A stretch of DNA of 64,000 nucleotides, from positions 18,256 to 82,255 of the forward strand of contig JAJDGO010000001.1 of NCBI GenBank assembly GCA_030265685.1, written 5' to 3'. A program made the position numbers and the translations under genes. Source of the DNA: Bacteroidales bacterium OttesenSCG-928-M11 (lineage in GTDB: Bacteria; Bacteroidota; Bacteroidia; Bacteroidales; Azobacteroidaceae). The stretch's first letter is position 1. Each line of letters starts with the position of its first letter. The notes beneath the pieces are model-generated. The model did no database searches, was not told the DNA's origin, and saw only the letters and a program-made list of their open reading frames with translations. Shown here in pieces: positions 31,892-44,162 of this stretch.

Positions 31892-32407
31892 TTATCCTTT
31901 AAAAACTTTTTCTACAGACACTCCTCTGTTTTGAGCCACCATAGCTGGATCTCTCAATTCTCCTAAAGCAACGATTGTTGCTTTTACTAAGTTATGAGGG
32001 TTAGACGAGCCTTTTGACTTAGCCAAAACATCAGTAATTCCAACACTTTCTAAAACAGCACGCATAGCACCACCAGCTTTTACTCCGGTACCTGTAGTTG
32101 CAGGTTTTAAGAAAACTTGAGCTCCTCCAAATTTAGCAACTTGTTCGTGAGGAATAGTTCCTTTATATACAGGAACTTTTATCAAATTTTTCTTTGCTGC
32201 TTCAACTCCCTTTGCAATAGCTGCTGTAACTTCACCGGCTTTTCCAAGTCCCCAGCCAATGATTCCATCTTCATTTCCAACAACCACGATAGCCGCAAAG
32301 CTGAAGGTACGCCCCCCTTTGGTAACTTTCGTTACTCGGTTGATGGCAACCAATCTGTCTTTTAATTCCAAGTCGTTAGTCGACTTAACTTTATTATTTA
32401 TTGCCAT
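31892..32407 (-). CDS. rpsE: 30S ribosomal protein S5
   Basis: [34 protein letters not shown]. Confidence 0.99.
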   Translation of the reverse strand: MAINNKVKSTNDLELKDRLVAINRVTKVTKGGRTFSFAAIVVVGNEDGIIGWGLGKAGEVTAAIAKGVEAAKKNLIKVPVYKGTIPHEQVAKFGGAQVFLKPATTGTGVKAGGAMRAVLESVGITDVLAKSKGSSNPHNLVKATIVALGELRDPAMVAQNRGVSVEKVFKG

Positions 32408-32412
32408 TTCTC

Positions 32413-32757
32413 TTAAAATTTAAGTCCACCTTTACGGGCAGCATCTGCCAATTCCTTTACTCTACCATGATATAGATAGCCGTTACGATCAAAAACAACA
32501 GTATCAATACCTGCTTCTTTTGACTTTTGAGCTATCAATTCTCCAACTTTAGAAGCTATTTCTTTTTTAGGAGCAGTTTCTTTGATTGCTAAAGACGATA
32601 CTGCGGCAAGAGTTTTTCCTGTCAAATCATCAATAACTTGTGCATAAATCTGCTTATTACTTCTAAACACAGTCAAACGAGGACGTTGAGCAGTTCCAGA
32701 GATATGCTTACGTACCCGTTGTTTTATTTTGATTCTTCTTAATTCCTTTATTGTCAT
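32413..32757 (-). CDS. rplR: 50S ribosomal protein L18
   Basis: [40 protein letters not shown]. Confidence 0.99.
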   Translation of the reverse strand: MTIKELRRIKIKQRVRKHISGTAQRPRLTVFRSNKQIYAQVIDDLTGKTLAAVSSLAIKETAPKKEIASKVGELIAQKSKEAGIDTVVFDRNGYLYHGRVKELADAARKGGLKF

Positions 32758-32775
32758 GATAATTCTTTTTAGAGA

Positions 32776-33327
32776 TTATTTACTTGCTGACTTTCCAGAC
32801 TTGCGACGAACAACCTCTCCAACAAAACGAATACCTTTTCCTTTGTAAGGTTCAACCTTGCGGAAAGAACGGATTTTCGCACAAATTTGTCCTAGTAATT
32901 GTTTATCAGCCGATTCTAAGATAATAAGAGGGTTTTTATTACGCTCCGACTTAGTCTCAACTTTAATCTCCGGTGGCAATTGCATATATATATTGTGGGT
33001 ATATCCTAATGCAAAATCTAAAAGATTTCCTTGATTTGAAACGCGGTATCCAACCCCAACCAATTCAAGTTCCTTTTTATATCCTTCAGATACACCTACA
33101 ACCATATTATTAAGTAAAGAACGATATAAACCGTGAAAAGCACGATTCTGACGTTCATCATTCGGTCTGCTCACAGTTAATTCATTACCATTGATTTCAA
33201 TAGTGATGGCAGGATCAACATTTTGAGTTAATTCACCTTTAGGCCCTTTTACTGTAATCACATTATCATTGTTTGTTACAGTAACACCAGCTGGAATTGT
33301 TATGGGTAATTTTCCTATTCTAGACAT
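32776..33327 (-). CDS. rplF: 50S ribosomal protein L6
   Basis: MSRIGKLPITIPAGV; PYKGKGIRFVGE. Confidence 0.99.
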   Translation of the reverse strand: MSRIGKLPITIPAGVTVTNNDNVITVKGPKGELTQNVDPAITIEINGNELTVSRPNDERQNRAFHGLYRSLLNNMVVGVSEGYKKELELVGVGYRVSNQGNLLDFALGYTHNIYMQLPPEIKVETKSERNKNPLIILESADKQLLGQICAKIRSFRKVEPYKGKGIRFVGEVVRRKSGKSASK

Positions 33328-33343
33328 ACTTCTTCCTCCTTAA

Positions 33344-33739
33344 TTAATAAACATAACATACTACCTCTCCGCCAATCTTAAGATCGCGAGCTTCTTTGTC
33401 AGTTATAACACCTTTAGAAGTAGAGAGTACGGCTATACCCAAACCATTCAAAACTCGTGGCATATCTTTATATCCCACATATTTACGCAAACCTGGAGTA
33501 GATACTCTCTTTAGGCATTTAATTGCGTTTACTTTATTAACAGGGTCATATTTCAAGGCTATTTTAATAGTGCCTTGTGGACCCTCTTCTACAAACTTGT
33601 AATTCAAGATGTAGCCCTTGTCAAAAAGGATTTTAGTAATTTCCTTTTTTAAATTTGACGCAGGAACCTCTACCACTCTATGCTGAGCTTTAATAGCGTT
33701 CCTTAATCTCGTCAGATAATCTGCAATTGGATCTGTCAT
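33344..33739 (-). CDS. rpsH: 30S ribosomal protein S8
   Basis: MTDPIADYLTRLRNAIKAQH; GLGIAVLSTSKGVITDKEAR. Confidence 0.99.
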   Translation of the reverse strand: MTDPIADYLTRLRNAIKAQHRVVEVPASNLKKEITKILFDKGYILNYKFVEEGPQGTIKIALKYDPVNKVNAIKCLKRVSTPGLRKYVGYKDMPRVLNGLGIAVLSTSKGVITDKEARDLKIGGEVVCYVY

Positions 33740-33832
33740 TTTTTAATTAAAATTAAATTGATCCTCACTACGAGGACAATATTTAAAACTCTATGATTTT
33801 AACACGATAATACGAATATCATCGATCGTTAT

Positions 33833-34102
33833 TTACCAGCTAGCTTTTTTTACTCCTGGAATTAATCCATTAGATGCCATTTCTCTAAATTGAATACGAG
33901 AAATACCAAACTGACGAATATATCCTTTAGGACGGCCTGTTATTTTACAACGATTATGCAAACGAACAGGAGAAGCATTTTTCGGCAAAGCTTGTAAAGC
34001 GTCATAGTTGCCTTCTTTTTTCAACTGTGCTCTTTTCTCTGCATACTTTACAACCATTTTAGCACGCTTTACCTCACGGGCTTTCATTGATTCTTTAGCC
34101 AT
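33833..34102 (-). CDS. rpsN: 30S ribosomal protein S14
   Basis: [17 protein letters not shown]...[28 protein letters not shown]; start moved from 34141 to 34102. Confidence 0.98.
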   Translation of the reverse strand: MAKESMKAREVKRAKMVVKYAEKRAQLKKEGNYDALQALPKNASPVRLHNRCKITGRPKGYIRQFGISRIQFREMASNGLIPGVKKASW

Positions 34103-34103
34103 A

Positions 34104-34664
34104 TTATTGTTCTTTTTTTGCGTTTTTAAAAGGTAAGCCAAATTCTCTTAGAAGAGCATAACCTTCCTCATCTGTTTTCGCAGAAGTTACAAAGGTAATA
34201 TTCATTCCCAAAATTTTAGTAATATTATCAATATTTATTTCAGGAAAAATGATTTGCTCTTGAATTCCAAGAGTATAGTTACCTCTTCCATCTAATTTAC
34301 TTTCAATCCCTTTGAAGTCACGAATACGAGGTAAAGCTACACGTACCAATCTTTCTAGAAATTCGTACATTTGCTCTCTACGCAATGTTACCATAACTCC
34401 AATAGGCATTTTCTTTCTCAACTTAAAATTAGAGATATCTTTTTTAGAAATAGTTGCAACCGCTTTTTGTCCAGTGATTGTTGACAATTCTTGAATTGCG
34501 ACATCAATGATTTTCTTATCTGCCACTGCCGAACCAATTCCTTGATTTAAGACTATTTTTTTCAATACAGGCACTTGCATTATTGAAGAATAATTAAATT
34601 CCTTCATTAAAGCAGGAACAATCCTTTCCTGATAGTCTTTCTTAAGATTTGCTGTATTACTCAT
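34104..34664 (-). CDS. rplE: 50S ribosomal protein L5
   Basis: [34 protein letters not shown]. Confidence 0.99.
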   Translation of the reverse strand: MSNTANLKKDYQERIVPALMKEFNYSSIMQVPVLKKIVLNQGIGSAVADKKIIDVAIQELSTITGQKAVATISKKDISNFKLRKKMPIGVMVTLRREQMYEFLERLVRVALPRIRDFKGIESKLDGRGNYTLGIQEQIIFPEINIDNITKILGMNITFVTSAKTDEEGYALLREFGLPFKNAKKEQ

Positions 34665-34984
34665 TACTTGATCTCCTCTCCTGATTTTTTAGATACACGA
34701 ACTAATACTCCTTTCGCATTCAACTGACGACCAATACGAGTTGGTTTACCTGTTTTAGGATCTAAAACATTCAAATTAGAAATATGAATGGGAGCTTCTT
34801 TTTTAACGATACCTCCTTGAGGGGTCTTAGCTGTTGGCTTTGAACTTTTAGAAACCATATTAACACCTTCAACAAGTGCTCTTTGTTTATCAATATAAAC
34901 TCTTAGGACTCTACCTGTCTTACCTTTATCTTCTCCGGCATTAACATAAACTGTATCGCCTTTTTTAATATGTAATTTACTCAT
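34664..34984 (-). CDS. rplX: 50S ribosomal protein L24
   Basis: [29 protein letters not shown]. Confidence 0.99.
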   Translation of the reverse strand: MSKLHIKKGDTVYVNAGEDKGKTGRVLRVYIDKQRALVEGVNMVSKSSKPTAKTPQGGIVKKEAPIHISNLNVLDPKTGKPTRIGRQLNAKGVLVRVSKKSGEEIK

Positions 34985-35002
34985 TTCCTATAGTTATTAT
35001 AA

Positions 35003-35368
35003 TTATAGTACTTCCGGTGCTAAAGAAACGATTTTCATATTAACTGCACGAAGTTCACGAGCAACTGGCCCAAAGATACGACTAGCACGGATTTCTCCGG
35101 CATTATTTAATAACACACACGCATTATCGTCAAATCTAATATAAGATCCATCTTGACGACGGATTTCTTTCTTCGTACGTACAATAATCGCTTTTGATAC
35201 TGCACCTTTTTTAACATCACTAGAAGGGATCGTATCTTTAACTGCTACCACAATTACATCCCCAACAGAAGCATAACGTCTTCTTGTTCCACCTAATACT
35301 CTAATACAAAGAACTTCCTTTGCTCCAGAATTATCGGCTACTTTCAGTCTTGATTCTTGTTGTATCAT
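35003..35368 (-). CDS. rplN: 50S ribosomal protein L14
   Basis: [27 protein letters not shown]. Confidence 0.99.
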   Translation of the reverse strand: MIQQESRLKVADNSGAKEVLCIRVLGGTRRRYASVGDVIVVAVKDTIPSSDVKKGAVSKAIIVRTKKEIRRQDGSYIRFDDNACVLLNNAGEIRASRIFGPVARELRAVNMKIVSLAPEVL

Positions 35369-35370
35369 AA

Positions 35371-35628
35371 TTATTTAGCTTTTTCTACGATTTCAACCAA
35401 TCTCCATCTCTTTGTTTTGCTCAATGGGCGAGTTTCCATAATTTTTACAGTATCGCCAATATTGCATTCATTTTTCTCATCATGAGCATGGAATTTTTTC
35501 GTTTTATTCACGAATTTTCCATATATGGGGTGTTTTTCTTTCCATTTCACAGCAACTGTAATAGATTTGTCCATCTTGTTACTGAAAACAACACCAATTC
35601 TTTCTTTTCTTAAATTTCTAGCTTCCAT
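35371..35628 (-). CDS. rpsQ: 30S ribosomal protein S17
   Basis: [33 protein letters not shown]. Confidence 0.99.
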   Translation of the reverse strand: MEARNLRKERIGVVFSNKMDKSITVAVKWKEKHPIYGKFVNKTKKFHAHDEKNECNIGDTVKIMETRPLSKTKRWRLVEIVEKAK

Positions 35629-35637
35629 TGTTGCTGA

Positions 35638-35835
35638 TTATTTCTGATTAAGTACCCGACTACGTAATTCTGTTTTAATACGCGCGATCTCTTTTCTCGA
35701 TTTAGTAATCTCTGCAGGACTATCCAATGGAGAAATACTATGATTGATTTTCTTTTGCTCGAAAGCTTTCACTTCAGCGTCCAATCTTTCTTTCAAATCA
35801 GGAGTAGCTAAATCTCTAATTTCTGCAATTTTCAT
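35638..35835 (-). CDS. rpmC: 50S ribosomal protein L29
   Basis: MKIAEIRDLATPDLKERL...ARIKTELRSR. Confidence 0.98.
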   Translation of the reverse strand: MKIAEIRDLATPDLKERLDAEVKAFEQKKINHSISPLDSPAEITKSRKEIARIKTELRSRVLNQK

Positions 35836-35840
35836 AACGA

Positions 35841-36275
35841 TTACATATTTTGGTTATTAAGATCATAATCACGTCTTACGACGAACTTAGTAGTCACAGG
35901 AAGTTTTTGAGCAGCTAATCTCAAAGCTTCTTTTGCAACATCAAAAGGAACACCTTCTATTTCAAAGATGATTCTTCCAGGAGTAACAGGAGCGACAAAT
36001 CCTTCCGGAGCACCCTTTCCCTTACCCATACGTACTTCTGCAGGTTTCTTAGTAATTGGTTTGTCTGGGAAAATACGCACCCAAACTTGTCCTTGACGTT
36101 GCATGTGGCGAGTTACAGCGATACGAGCAGCTTCAATCTGACGACCTGTAATCCACTTATTTTCAAGCGTCTTTATACCAAAAGAACCGAAGGCCAATTG
36201 ACTACCCCTTTGGGCATTCCCTTTCATACGACCTTTTTGCGATCTTCTGTATCTAGTTTTTTTCGGTTGTAACAT
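35841..36275 (-). CDS. rplP: 50S ribosomal protein L16
   Basis: [35 protein letters not shown]. Confidence 0.99.
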   Translation of the reverse strand: MLQPKKTRYRRSQKGRMKGNAQRGSQLAFGSFGIKTLENKWITGRQIEAARIAVTRHMQRQGQVWVRIFPDKPITKKPAEVRMGKGKGAPEGFVAPVTPGRIIFEIEGVPFDVAKEALRLAAQKLPVTTKFVVRRDYDLNNQNM

Positions 36276-36343
36276 TTTTTCTTTGAATTAATAACGATAC
36301 TTTAATAACAAATGTCATTTTAGTATTCGTTATTCATTAAATT

Positions 36344-37093
36344 TTAATTACTTCTCTCTCTTGGAGCTCTACGATTGCGTCTATCTCCTCTATCGCCACG
36401 AGGGCCTCTATCATGTCCAGATCGTCCAGTTTCTTTTTGTTGAGCAAAGTTAGGAGCAAGATCTCTCTTTCCGTAAACTTCACCACGACAAATCCAAACT
36501 TTCACTCCTAACAAACCTACTTTAGTTAAAGCTTCAGCCAAAGCATAATCAATGTCAGCACGAAGAGTATGTAACGGTGTTCTTCCTTCTTTGTACATCT
36601 CAGAACGAGCCATTTCAGCACCGTTTAGACGTCCGGATATTTGCACCTTTATACCTTCAGCTCCCATTCTCATTGTTGAAGCTATCGCAGTTTTGATAGC
36701 ACGACGATAGGCCATTTTTCCTTCCAATTGACGCGCAATCGTATTTGCGACAATAGTAGCGTCTAATTCAGGTCTTTTTACTTCAAAGATATTGATTTGA
36801 ATTTCCTTATCGGTAATTTTCTTCAATTCTTCTTTCAATTTATCAACTTCTTGACCACCTTTACCTATAATAATACCCGGACGGGCAGTACATACAGTAA
36901 TTGTAACCAATTTTAATGTACGTTCAATAACAATGCGAGATACACTTGCTTTGGCGAGACGGGCATTCAAATATTTACGGATCTTGCTGTCTTCATACAA
37001 TGTATCACCATAATTATTGCCACCATACCAATTGGAATCCCATCCTCGGATGATTCCTAAACGATTACTTATTGGATTTACTTTTTGTCCCAT
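36344..37093 (-). CDS. rpsC: 30S ribosomal protein S3
   Basis: [25 protein letters not shown]; basic C-terminal tail; start at 37093. Confidence 0.99.
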   Translation of the reverse strand: MGQKVNPISNRLGIIRGWDSNWYGGNNYGDTLYEDSKIRKYLNARLAKASVSRIVIERTLKLVTITVCTARPGIIIGKGGQEVDKLKEELKKITDKEIQINIFEVKRPELDATIVANTIARQLEGKMAYRRAIKTAIASTMRMGAEGIKVQISGRLNGAEMARSEMYKEGRTPLHTLRADIDYALAEALTKVGLLGVKVWICRGEVYGKRDLAPNFAQQKETGRSGHDRGPRGDRGDRRNRRAPRERSN

Positions 37094-37099
37094 TAGCAA

Positions 37100-37504
37100 T
37101 TAATTTTCTACTTCGTTTTTTGTATCTACAAACAATGTTACGTGATTTGAACGTTTACGAACTCTATATCCTCTACCTTGAGGAGCAGGGCGTAAACGCT
37201 TCAGCATTGTTGCCGAATCTACGTTTATTGATGTTACATATAATTCACCATGTTCTGCTTTTCTTTCGTTCTTTTCTTCCCAATTGGCAATAGCTGAACG
37301 AAGCAGTTTTTCGACTTTTGCAGCAGCTTCTTTGTTTGAAAACTTCAAAACACCAAGAGCCCGAAAAGCTTCCATTCCTCTAATCATATCTGCTACCAAA
37401 CGCATTTTACGAGGAGATGTTGGTACATTTCGCAATTTAGCGAAATACATGGTCTTTTGTGCTTCTTTTCTTTGCTCTGCTGATATTCTTTTTCTAGCAC
37501 CCAT
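37100..37504 (-). CDS. rplV: 50S ribosomal protein L22
   Basis: [42 protein letters not shown]-like C-terminus. Confidence 0.98.
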   Translation of the reverse strand: MGARKRISAEQRKEAQKTMYFAKLRNVPTSPRKMRLVADMIRGMEAFRALGVLKFSNKEAAAKVEKLLRSAIANWEEKNERKAEHGELYVTSINVDSATMLKRLRPAPQGRGYRVRKRSNHVTLFVDTKNEVEN

Positions 37505-37541
37505 TGTTTATTTTTTTATTTCAATTTGCTTGAATATCCTG

Positions 37542-37811
37542 TTATTTTTTCTTATTCCCAGCATGACCACGGAACTGACGAGTAGGAGAAAATTCACCTA
37601 ACTTATGTCCTACCATGTTTTCGGTAACGTAAACAGGAATAAATTTATTTCCATTGTGAACTGCAATTGTATGCCCAACAAAGTCAGGCGAAATCATTGA
37701 AGCTCTAGCCCATGTTTTCACGACAGTTTTCTTGCCGCTCTCATTCATATCGAGAATTTTTTTCTCCAATTTGATATTAATATAAGGGCCTTTTTTTAAT
37801 GAACGACTCAT
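37542..37811 (-). CDS. rpsS: 30S ribosomal protein S19
   Basis: [40 protein letters not shown]. Confidence 0.99.
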   Translation of the reverse strand: MSRSLKKGPYINIKLEKKILDMNESGKKTVVKTWARASMISPDFVGHTIAVHNGNKFIPVYVTENMVGHKLGEFSPTRQFRGHAGNKKK

Positions 37812-37833
37812 AATTTACTCTTAATTAATCAGG

Positions 37834-38658
37834 TTATTTTTTTCTTCTCTCAATAATATACTTAGAAGAATGTTTCTTCGGAGCTCTTGTTTTCAAGCCC
37901 TTAGCATACAATCCTTTTCGAGACCGTGGGTGTCCTCCAGAGGCACGTCCTTCTCCACCACCCATAGGGTGATCAACAGGGTTCATTACAACTCCCCGAA
38001 CGCGAGGACGACGTCCTAACCAACGAGTTCTACCCGCTTTACCTGATCTTTCCAAAGCATGATCCGAGTTACCGACACTACCAACTGTAGCTTTACAAGC
38101 TGATAATATCTTACGAGTTTCACCTGATGGCATTTTGATAATTGCATAATCACCTTCACGTGAAACGATCTGAGCAAAAGCTCCAGCAGAGCGAACCATT
38201 TTAGCCCCTTGTCCTGGACGTAATTCTATATTATGAATTACAGTACCTAAAGGAATGTTCGCTAAAGGAAGAGCATTACCTATTTCCGGAGCAGCATCTT
38301 TTCCTGACATCACTGTTTGGTTTACTTCCAAACCGTTTGGAGCAATAATATACGCTTTTTCTCCATCGGCATAAAACAATAAAGCAATACGAGCAGAACG
38401 ATTAGGATCATACTCAATTGTTTTAACTGTTGCAGGAATACCATCTTTCTTTCTCTTGAAGTCTATAATACGATATTTGCGTTTGTGTCCACCGCCAATA
38501 TATCGCATAGTCATGTGTCCTTCAGCATTACGTCCTCCGGACTTACGTTTACCGTAAACAAGAGATTTTTCCGGAACACTAGCAGTGATTTCACTAAATG
38601 TCCCGATAATTTTGTGTCTTTGCCCCGGTGTTGTGGGGTTTAATTTACGAATTCCCAT
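37834..38658 (-). CDS. rplB: 50S ribosomal protein L2
   Basis: [35 protein letters not shown]. Confidence 0.99.
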   Translation of the reverse strand: MGIRKLNPTTPGQRHKIIGTFSEITASVPEKSLVYGKRKSGGRNAEGHMTMRYIGGGHKRKYRIIDFKRKKDGIPATVKTIEYDPNRSARIALLFYADGEKAYIIAPNGLEVNQTVMSGKDAAPEIGNALPLANIPLGTVIHNIELRPGQGAKMVRSAGAFAQIVSREGDYAIIKMPSGETRKILSACKATVGSVGNSDHALERSGKAGRTRWLGRRPRVRGVVMNPVDHPMGGGEGRASGGHPRSRKGLYAKGLKTRAPKKHSSKYIIERRKK

Positions 38659-38666
38659 TGTATCTA

Positions 38667-38960
38667 TTATATATTACTAAAGAAATCAATCGTTTCGCCT
38701 TCTTTCAAAGTAACTATTGCTTTTTTGAAAGCGGCTTCTTTTCCTGTTACTACTCCAGACTTTGTATATCTTGATTTTCTTTTGCCACTGTAATTCATTG
38801 TATTAACACTTACTACAGTAACGCCATAAAGATCTTCAATAGCCTTTTTTATTTCAATTTTATTAGCATCCGGAGATACCCGAAAACCTACACGATTCGG
38901 TTTCTTATCCGTAATCATCGTTTGTTTTTCTGTCACGATAGGTTTAATAATAATTCCCAT
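38667..38960 (-). CDS. rplW: 50S ribosomal protein L23
   Basis: [45 protein letters not shown]. Confidence 0.98.
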   Translation of the reverse strand: MGIIIKPIVTEKQTMITDKKPNRVGFRVSPDANKIEIKKAIEDLYGVTVVSVNTMNYSGKRKSRYTKSGVVTGKEAAFKKAIVTLKEGETIDFFSNI

Positions 38961-38977
38961 GTCTAATCCTCCTTCTG

Positions 38978-39598
38978 TTAAAAGTTATTCATCATTGCAA
39001 CAGAACTTTCCAAAATCACAACGTGACCAGCATTCATAACTTTATATGTATTAAGTTCTGAAATTGTCACGATAGTTGCTTTTTGCAAGTTACGCGCAGA
39101 TAAGAAAATATTTTCATTATTTTCAGGTAGTACAACTAAGACTTTTTTGTCTTCGATCTTAAGATTTTTAGTCATTGCTAAAAAATCTTTAGTTCTTGGA
39201 GTCTCAAATGTAAAATCTTCAACTACAGTTATTGCATCTTCTTGAATTTTATAAGACAATGCAGATTTACGAGCCAAAGCTTTTTCCTTTTTATTCAATT
39301 TAAACTCATAATCTCTTGGCTTAGGTCCAAATACTCTTGCACCACCAACCAAAACAGGAGAGTTTATATCGCCACGACGAGCACCACCTCCACCTTTTTG
39401 ACGGCCAAGTTTACGTGTTGATCCTGACATTTCACTTCTTTCTTTGGATTTTGCAGTTCCCTGACGACGATTAGCCAAGTGTTGTTTTACATCTAAGTAA
39501 ATCACATGGTCGTTCGGCTCAATTCCAAATACTCCATCTTTAAGAGTTACCTTTTTACCGGTATCTTCCCCTTTAATGTTATATACGTTTTTTTCCAT
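38978..39598 (-). CDS. rplD: 50S ribosomal protein L4
   Basis: [53 protein letters not shown]. Confidence 0.99.
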   Translation of the reverse strand: MEKNVYNIKGEDTGKKVTLKDGVFGIEPNDHVIYLDVKQHLANRRQGTAKSKERSEMSGSTRKLGRQKGGGGARRGDINSPVLVGGARVFGPKPRDYEFKLNKKEKALARKSALSYKIQEDAITVVEDFTFETPRTKDFLAMTKNLKIEDKKVLVVLPENNENIFLSARNLQKATIVTISELNTYKVMNAGHVVILESSVAMMNNF

Positions 39599-40212
39599 TA
39601 CTTTTGAACGATTACAATTGAACCTTTTGCTCCGGGAACAGAACCTTTTACTAAAAGAAGGTTATGTTCTGGAATTAACTTAATAATTTCCAAGTTTTGA
39701 GTAGTTACTCTTTGATCACCCATTTGTCCACCCATACGTGTTCCTTTGAATACTTTCGCAGGATATGAACAGGCTCCAATTGATCCCGGGTGACGTTGAC
39801 GGTCACTTTGTCCCAAAGTTGCTTCTCCAACTCCGGCAAAACCGTGACGTTTTACAACTCCTTGAAATCCTTTACCTTTAGAAGTTCCAGTTACATCTAC
39901 ATAAATTTCTCCATCGAAAAAATCGACAGTAATTACATTTCCGGGTTTATAATCACCCTGCTCTTTGAACTCGGCCAAGTGTCTCTTGGGAGTTACACCA
40001 GCTTTTTTGAAGTGTCCTTGCATAGGTTTTGTAGTATGCTTTTCTTTTTTGTCTTCAAAACCTAACTGAACAGCTTCATAACCATCTTTCTCGATAGTTT
40101 TCACTTGAGTAACAACACAAGGACCTACTTCAATAACAGTACATGGAAGATTTTTTCCATCAGCACTGAAAACGGATGTCATTCCGATTTTTTTTCCAAT
40201 TAATCCTGGCAT
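39598..40212 (-). CDS. rplC: 50S ribosomal protein L3
   Basis: [42 protein letters not shown]. Confidence 0.99.
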   Translation of the reverse strand: MPGLIGKKIGMTSVFSADGKNLPCTVIEVGPCVVTQVKTIEKDGYEAVQLGFEDKKEKHTTKPMQGHFKKAGVTPKRHLAEFKEQGDYKPGNVITVDFFDGEIYVDVTGTSKGKGFQGVVKRHGFAGVGEATLGQSDRQRHPGSIGACSYPAKVFKGTRMGGQMGDQRVTTQNLEIIKLIPEHNLLLVKGSVPGAKGSIVIVQK

Positions 40213-40251
40213 TTCACTTTTATTTATTTATTATTCACTTGAAAAGACTCT

Positions 40252-40282
40252 CCTTACAACCTTGTAACGGTTAGCTATAAGG
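40252..40282 (-). other. Stem-loop in the rpsJ-rplC spacer (candidate translational regulatory structure)
   Basis: mRNA-sense CCTTA-tagct-AACC-gttacaa-GGTT-g-TAAGG. Confidence 0.35.
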
Positions 40283-40289
40283 GTTTTCT

Positions 40290-40595
40290 TTATACTTTAA
40301 TTTCTACTTCAACACCTGATGGTAATTCCAATTTCATCAAAGCATCTACTGTTTTTGCTGTAGAGCTATAAATGTCAATCAATCTCTTATATGAACACAA
40401 TTCAAATTGTTCACGAGATTTTTTATTTACGAATGTTGAACGGTTTACAGTAAAAATTCTCTTATGAGTAGGTAATGGAATAGGTCCACTTACTACGGCA
40501 CCTGTAGCTTTTACTGTTTTTACGATTTTCTCAGCTGATTTATCAACCAAGTTGTAATCGTAAGATTTTAATTTAATTCTAATTTTTTGGCTCAT
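40290..40595 (-). CDS. rpsJ: 30S ribosomal protein S10
   Basis: [47 protein letters not shown]. Confidence 0.99.
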   Translation of the reverse strand: MSQKIRIKLKSYDYNLVDKSAEKIVKTVKATGAVVSGPIPLPTHKRIFTVNRSTFVNKKSREQFELCSYKRLIDIYSSTAKTVDALMKLELPSGVEVEIKV

Positions 40596-40660
40596 GTTGA
40601 TTAATTATATATTATAAATAAAGAATGGAGAAAGAGCCATTCTCTCCTCCATTCATTTTT

Positions 40661-42790
40661 TTATTTTATTAAGTCTACTCTACCTTTAACCTCAGTCAAT
40701 ACACTTTTCGCAACATTAGAAGAAACCTCTTCATAGTGAGAGAAAGTCATTGTGCTTGTAGCACGTCCCGAAGTAATTGTACGTAATGCAGTTACATATC
40801 CAAACATTTCAGAAAGAGGCGCTTTTGCTTTTACAACTCTTGCTCCGGTACGACTTGTATCCATACCTTCTACTTGTCCGCGACGTTTGTTCAAGTCTCC
40901 AATTACATCACCCATACTTTCTTCCGGAGTGATCACTTCAATCTTCATTATTGGTTCTTTCAAAACTGGAGTTGCTTTTTCACAAGCACTCTTGAATGCT
41001 TGAATAGCACATATTTCGAAAGACAATTGGTCAGAGTCAACAGCGTGATAAGAACCATCAATCACTGTTACTTTCAAATTATCTAATGCATAACCTGCCA
41101 ATACACCATTTTTCATAGCGCGTTGGAAACCTTTCTGAATAGAAGGGATATATTCTTTTGGAATGTTACCACCTTTTACTTCATCAACAAATTGCAAATC
41201 GCCTTCAAATTCTGTAGTGATTGGTTCTACACGAACAATCATATCAGCATATTTACCACGACCCCCAGTTTGTTTCTTATATGTCTCACGTAATTCAACA
41301 GCTTGAGTAATAGCTTCCCGGTAAGATACCTGTGGACGACCTTGATTACATTCTACTTTAAACTCACGTTTCAAACGATCAATAATAATTTCCAAGTGAA
41401 GCTCACCCATTCCGGAAATAACTGTTTGACCAGAATCCTCATCTGTTTTTACTGTAAATGTTGGATCCTCTTCGGCCAATTTTGCTAATCCCATACCCAA
41501 ACGATCTAAGTCTTTTTGAGTTTTAGGTTCGATAGCAATACCAATTACTGGTTCTGGGAAATCCATTGATTCCAATACAATAGGATGATCTTCACTACAT
41601 AGAGTATCTCCTGTACGAATATCCTTAAATCCTACACCAGCACCAATATCTCCACAACCGATAAATTCTTTCGGATTTTGTTTATTAGAGTGCATTTGGA
41701 ACAAACGAGAAATACGTTCTTTTTTTCCTGAACGTGCATTGTACACATAAGAACCGGCTTCTAATTCTCCTGAATAAACACGGAAGAAACAAAGACGTCC
41801 TACATATGGGTCTGTTGCAATCTTGAATGCTAAAGCACAAAATGGCTCCGAAGAACTTGGTTTGCGAGTAAGAGTTTTATCAGGATCTGAAGGATCTATA
41901 CCTTCAACAGCATCCGTATCAACCGGACTAGGAAGATAAGCACAAGCTGAATCCAACAAACATTGAACTCCTTTGTTTTTGAAAGAAGAACCACAGATCA
42001 TCGGATTGATTTGCATAGCTAATGTTCCTTTGCGGATAGCCGCTCTGATTTCATCTTCTGAGATAGAAGAAGGATCATCAAAGTATTTTTCCATTAATAC
42101 TTCATCAACTTCAGCTAATGTTTCGAGCATTTTATCTCTCCATTCTTCAGCTTCGCTTAGAAGTTGTGCTGGAATTTCTTCTATTGAGTAATCGGCACCC
42201 ATTGTTTCATCGTGCCAAAAGTAAGCTTTCATCGTAACCAAGTCCACAACTCCACGGAAAGTTTCCTCTGCTCCGATAGGAATTTGAATAGGACAAGGAT
42301 TAGCTCCTAAAACATCCTTTACTTGACGAACTACTTCGAAGAAGTTTGCTCCCGAACGGTCCATTTTGTTTACATAACCGATACGAGGAACTTGATATTT
42401 ATCAGCTTGACGCCAAACAGTCTCAGACTGTGGCTCAACTCCACCTACCGCACAGAATGCAGCAATAGCTCCATCCAAAATACGTAGAGAACGTTCTACT
42501 TCAACAGTAAAGTCAACGTGTCCCGGAGTATCAATCAAGTTAATTTTATATGTTTCGCTATTGTATTTCCAATTAGCAGTTGTTGCAGCTGAGGTAATTG
42601 TAATACCACGTTCTTGCTCTTGTTCCATCCAGTCCATAGTAGCAGCACCATCATGTACCTCCCCTATTTTGTGAGTAAGTCCTGTGTAAAACAAGATACG
42701 TTCCGAAGTTGTGGTTTTACCGGCGTCAATATGAGCCATAATCCCTAAGTTGCGAGTATATTTTAACGTATTATCTGAGCCTTTTGCCAT
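40661..42790 (-). CDS. fusA: Elongation factor G
   Basis: [44 protein letters not shown]. Confidence 0.99.
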   Translation of the reverse strand: MAKGSDNTLKYTRNLGIMAHIDAGKTTTSERILFYTGLTHKIGEVHDGAATMDWMEQEQERGITITSAATTANWKYNSETYKINLIDTPGHVDFTVEVERSLRILDGAIAAFCAVGGVEPQSETVWRQADKYQVPRIGYVNKMDRSGANFFEVVRQVKDVLGANPCPIQIPIGAEETFRGVVDLVTMKAYFWHDETMGADYSIEEIPAQLLSEAEEWRDKMLETLAEVDEVLMEKYFDDPSSISEDEIRAAIRKGTLAMQINPMICGSSFKNKGVQCLLDSACAYLPSPVDTDAVEGIDPSDPDKTLTRKPSSSEPFCALAFKIATDPYVGRLCFFRVYSGELEAGSYVYNARSGKKERISRLFQMHSNKQNPKEFIGCGDIGAGVGFKDIRTGDTLCSEDHPIVLESMDFPEPVIGIAIEPKTQKDLDRLGMGLAKLAEEDPTFTVKTDEDSGQTVISGMGELHLEIIIDRLKREFKVECNQGRPQVSYREAITQAVELRETYKKQTGGRGKYADMIVRVEPITTEFEGDLQFVDEVKGGNIPKEYIPSIQKGFQRAMKNGVLAGYALDNLKVTVIDGSYHAVDSDQLSFEICAIQAFKSACEKATPVLKEPIMKIEVITPEESMGDVIGDLNKRRGQVEGMDTSRTGARVVKAKAPLSEMFGYVTALRTITSGRATSTMTFSHYEEVSSNVAKSVLTEVKGRVDLIK

Positions 42791-42812
42791 CTTTCTTTTT
42801 ACCTATTTAATA

Positions 42813-43289
42813 TTAAAATCTGAAATGAGCGAATGCTCTGTTTGCTTCCGCCATTCTGTGCATATCTTCTTTTCTCTTGTATGCACCACCTTGGTTGTTA
42901 AAAGCATCAACAATTTCTGCCGACAACTTATCTGCCATAGATTTACCACCTCTTTTACGAGAGTAACCAATCATATTTTTCATTGATATGGATTCCTTTC
43001 TATCCGGACGAATTTCCGTAGGAACTTGGAATGTAGCACCACCAATACGACGTGATTTTACTTCTACAAGCGGTGTAATGTTATCAAGAGCTTGTTTCCA
43101 AATTTCAAGAACTGATTTTTCTTCGTTAGGTAATTTGGTTTTAACTTTCTCAAGTGCAGTATAAAAGATATCGAAGGCTGTACTTTTTTTGCCATCATAC
43201 ATCAAATGGTTAACAAATCTTGTTACCTTTTGATCACCAAATACAGGATCCGGAAGGATCTGTCTCTTTTTTGGCTTAGTTTTTCTCAT
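42813..43289 (-). CDS. rpsG: 30S ribosomal protein S7
   Basis: [35 protein letters not shown] (158 aa from 43289; the track start at 43361 adds an atypical 24 aa). Confidence 0.98.
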   Translation of the reverse strand: MRKTKPKKRQILPDPVFGDQKVTRFVNHLMYDGKKSTAFDIFYTALEKVKTKLPNEEKSVLEIWKQALDNITPLVEVKSRRIGGATFQVPTEIRPDRKESISMKNMIGYSRKRGGKSMADKLSAEIVDAFNNQGGAYKRKEDMHRMAEANRAFAHFRF

Positions 43290-43491
43290 TTCTCTTACTA
43301 ATTTGTGTTTTTGTTCTTGGTTGCCATCTTTTGTGTCTTCAATGAATTCCTCCGAATTCATTTACTCAACCTATAATTAATTATAAAATACGAGGAAACT
43401 GATTTGAATCTGAAACTCTCTTTTTATTTATAATTTTAATTTATTCTAGCTTTTCCAAAAACCTCAAACGGGTTTCTAAATAAATTTACTA

Positions 43492-43875
43492 TTATTTCTT
43501 AGCGGCTTTAGGACGCTTTGCTCCATACTTAGAGCGACGTTGGGTACGACCATTTACACCTGCAGTATCTAATGTACCGCGAACGATGTGATAACGAACA
43601 CCCGGAAGATCTTTTACACGACCTCCTCTTACCAATACGATACTATGCTCTTGTAAGTTATGTCCTTCTCCTGGAATGTAAGCATTTACTTCCTTTGAAC
43701 TGGTTAAACGAACACGAGCAACTTTACGCATAGCAGAGTTAGGTTTCTTTGGAGTTGTAGTATATACCCGAACACAAACACCTCTTCTTTGAGGACATGC
43801 ATCTAATGCCGGAGATTTACCTTTTTCAACCAAAGTTGTTCTTCCTTTTCTTACTAATTGCTGAATTGTTGGCAT
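43492..43875 (-). CDS. rpsL: 30S ribosomal protein S12
   Basis: [53 protein letters not shown]. Confidence 0.99.
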   Translation of the reverse strand: MPTIQQLVRKGRTTLVEKGKSPALDACPQRRGVCVRVYTTTPKKPNSAMRKVARVRLTSSKEVNAYIPGEGHNLQEHSIVLVRGGRVKDLPGVRYHIVRGTLDTAGVNGRTQRRSKYGAKRPKAAKK

Positions 43876-44027
43876 TTTTTTGTTTTAATTTTAACTATAT
43901 GTTTATTAATATCAAATTCGTTTTAGCTTTTTTCGACTCTATAAAACCAATATAAAAATGAGTCTTAATCTTCGAATAAACAGTAATTTATTCTAAATCA
44001 GACTGGCTTTCAAGCCAAAAAGCGGGG

Positions 44028-44035
44028 CAAAGATA
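44028..44035 (-). promoter_or_regulatory. -7 element TATCTTTG of the str/ribosomal operon
   Basis: Minus-strand TATTTGTATCTTTGCCCC; implies a 5' UTR of about 145 nt before rpsL. Confidence 0.6.
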
Positions 44036-44162
44036 CAAATAATTTATTGAATTACCAATAGATACTGTAAAAAACTTCGTAAAAGATCGAATAATAGAGT
44101 TGCTCGGTTTGTGATTTTTTATTTCGTTATAAAATAAATATTTTAGACCATTACAAAAAAGA

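Noticed and set aside
43290-43361. 24-aa N-terminal extension of rpsG
   Set aside because: S7 is normally about 158 aa starting MRKTKPKKR; the upstream ATG is most likely not used.
25747-43875. Ribosomal cluster as unusual synteny
   Set aside because: Gene order rpsL-rpsG-fusA-rpsJ-S10-spc-alpha is conventional for Bacteroidetes.
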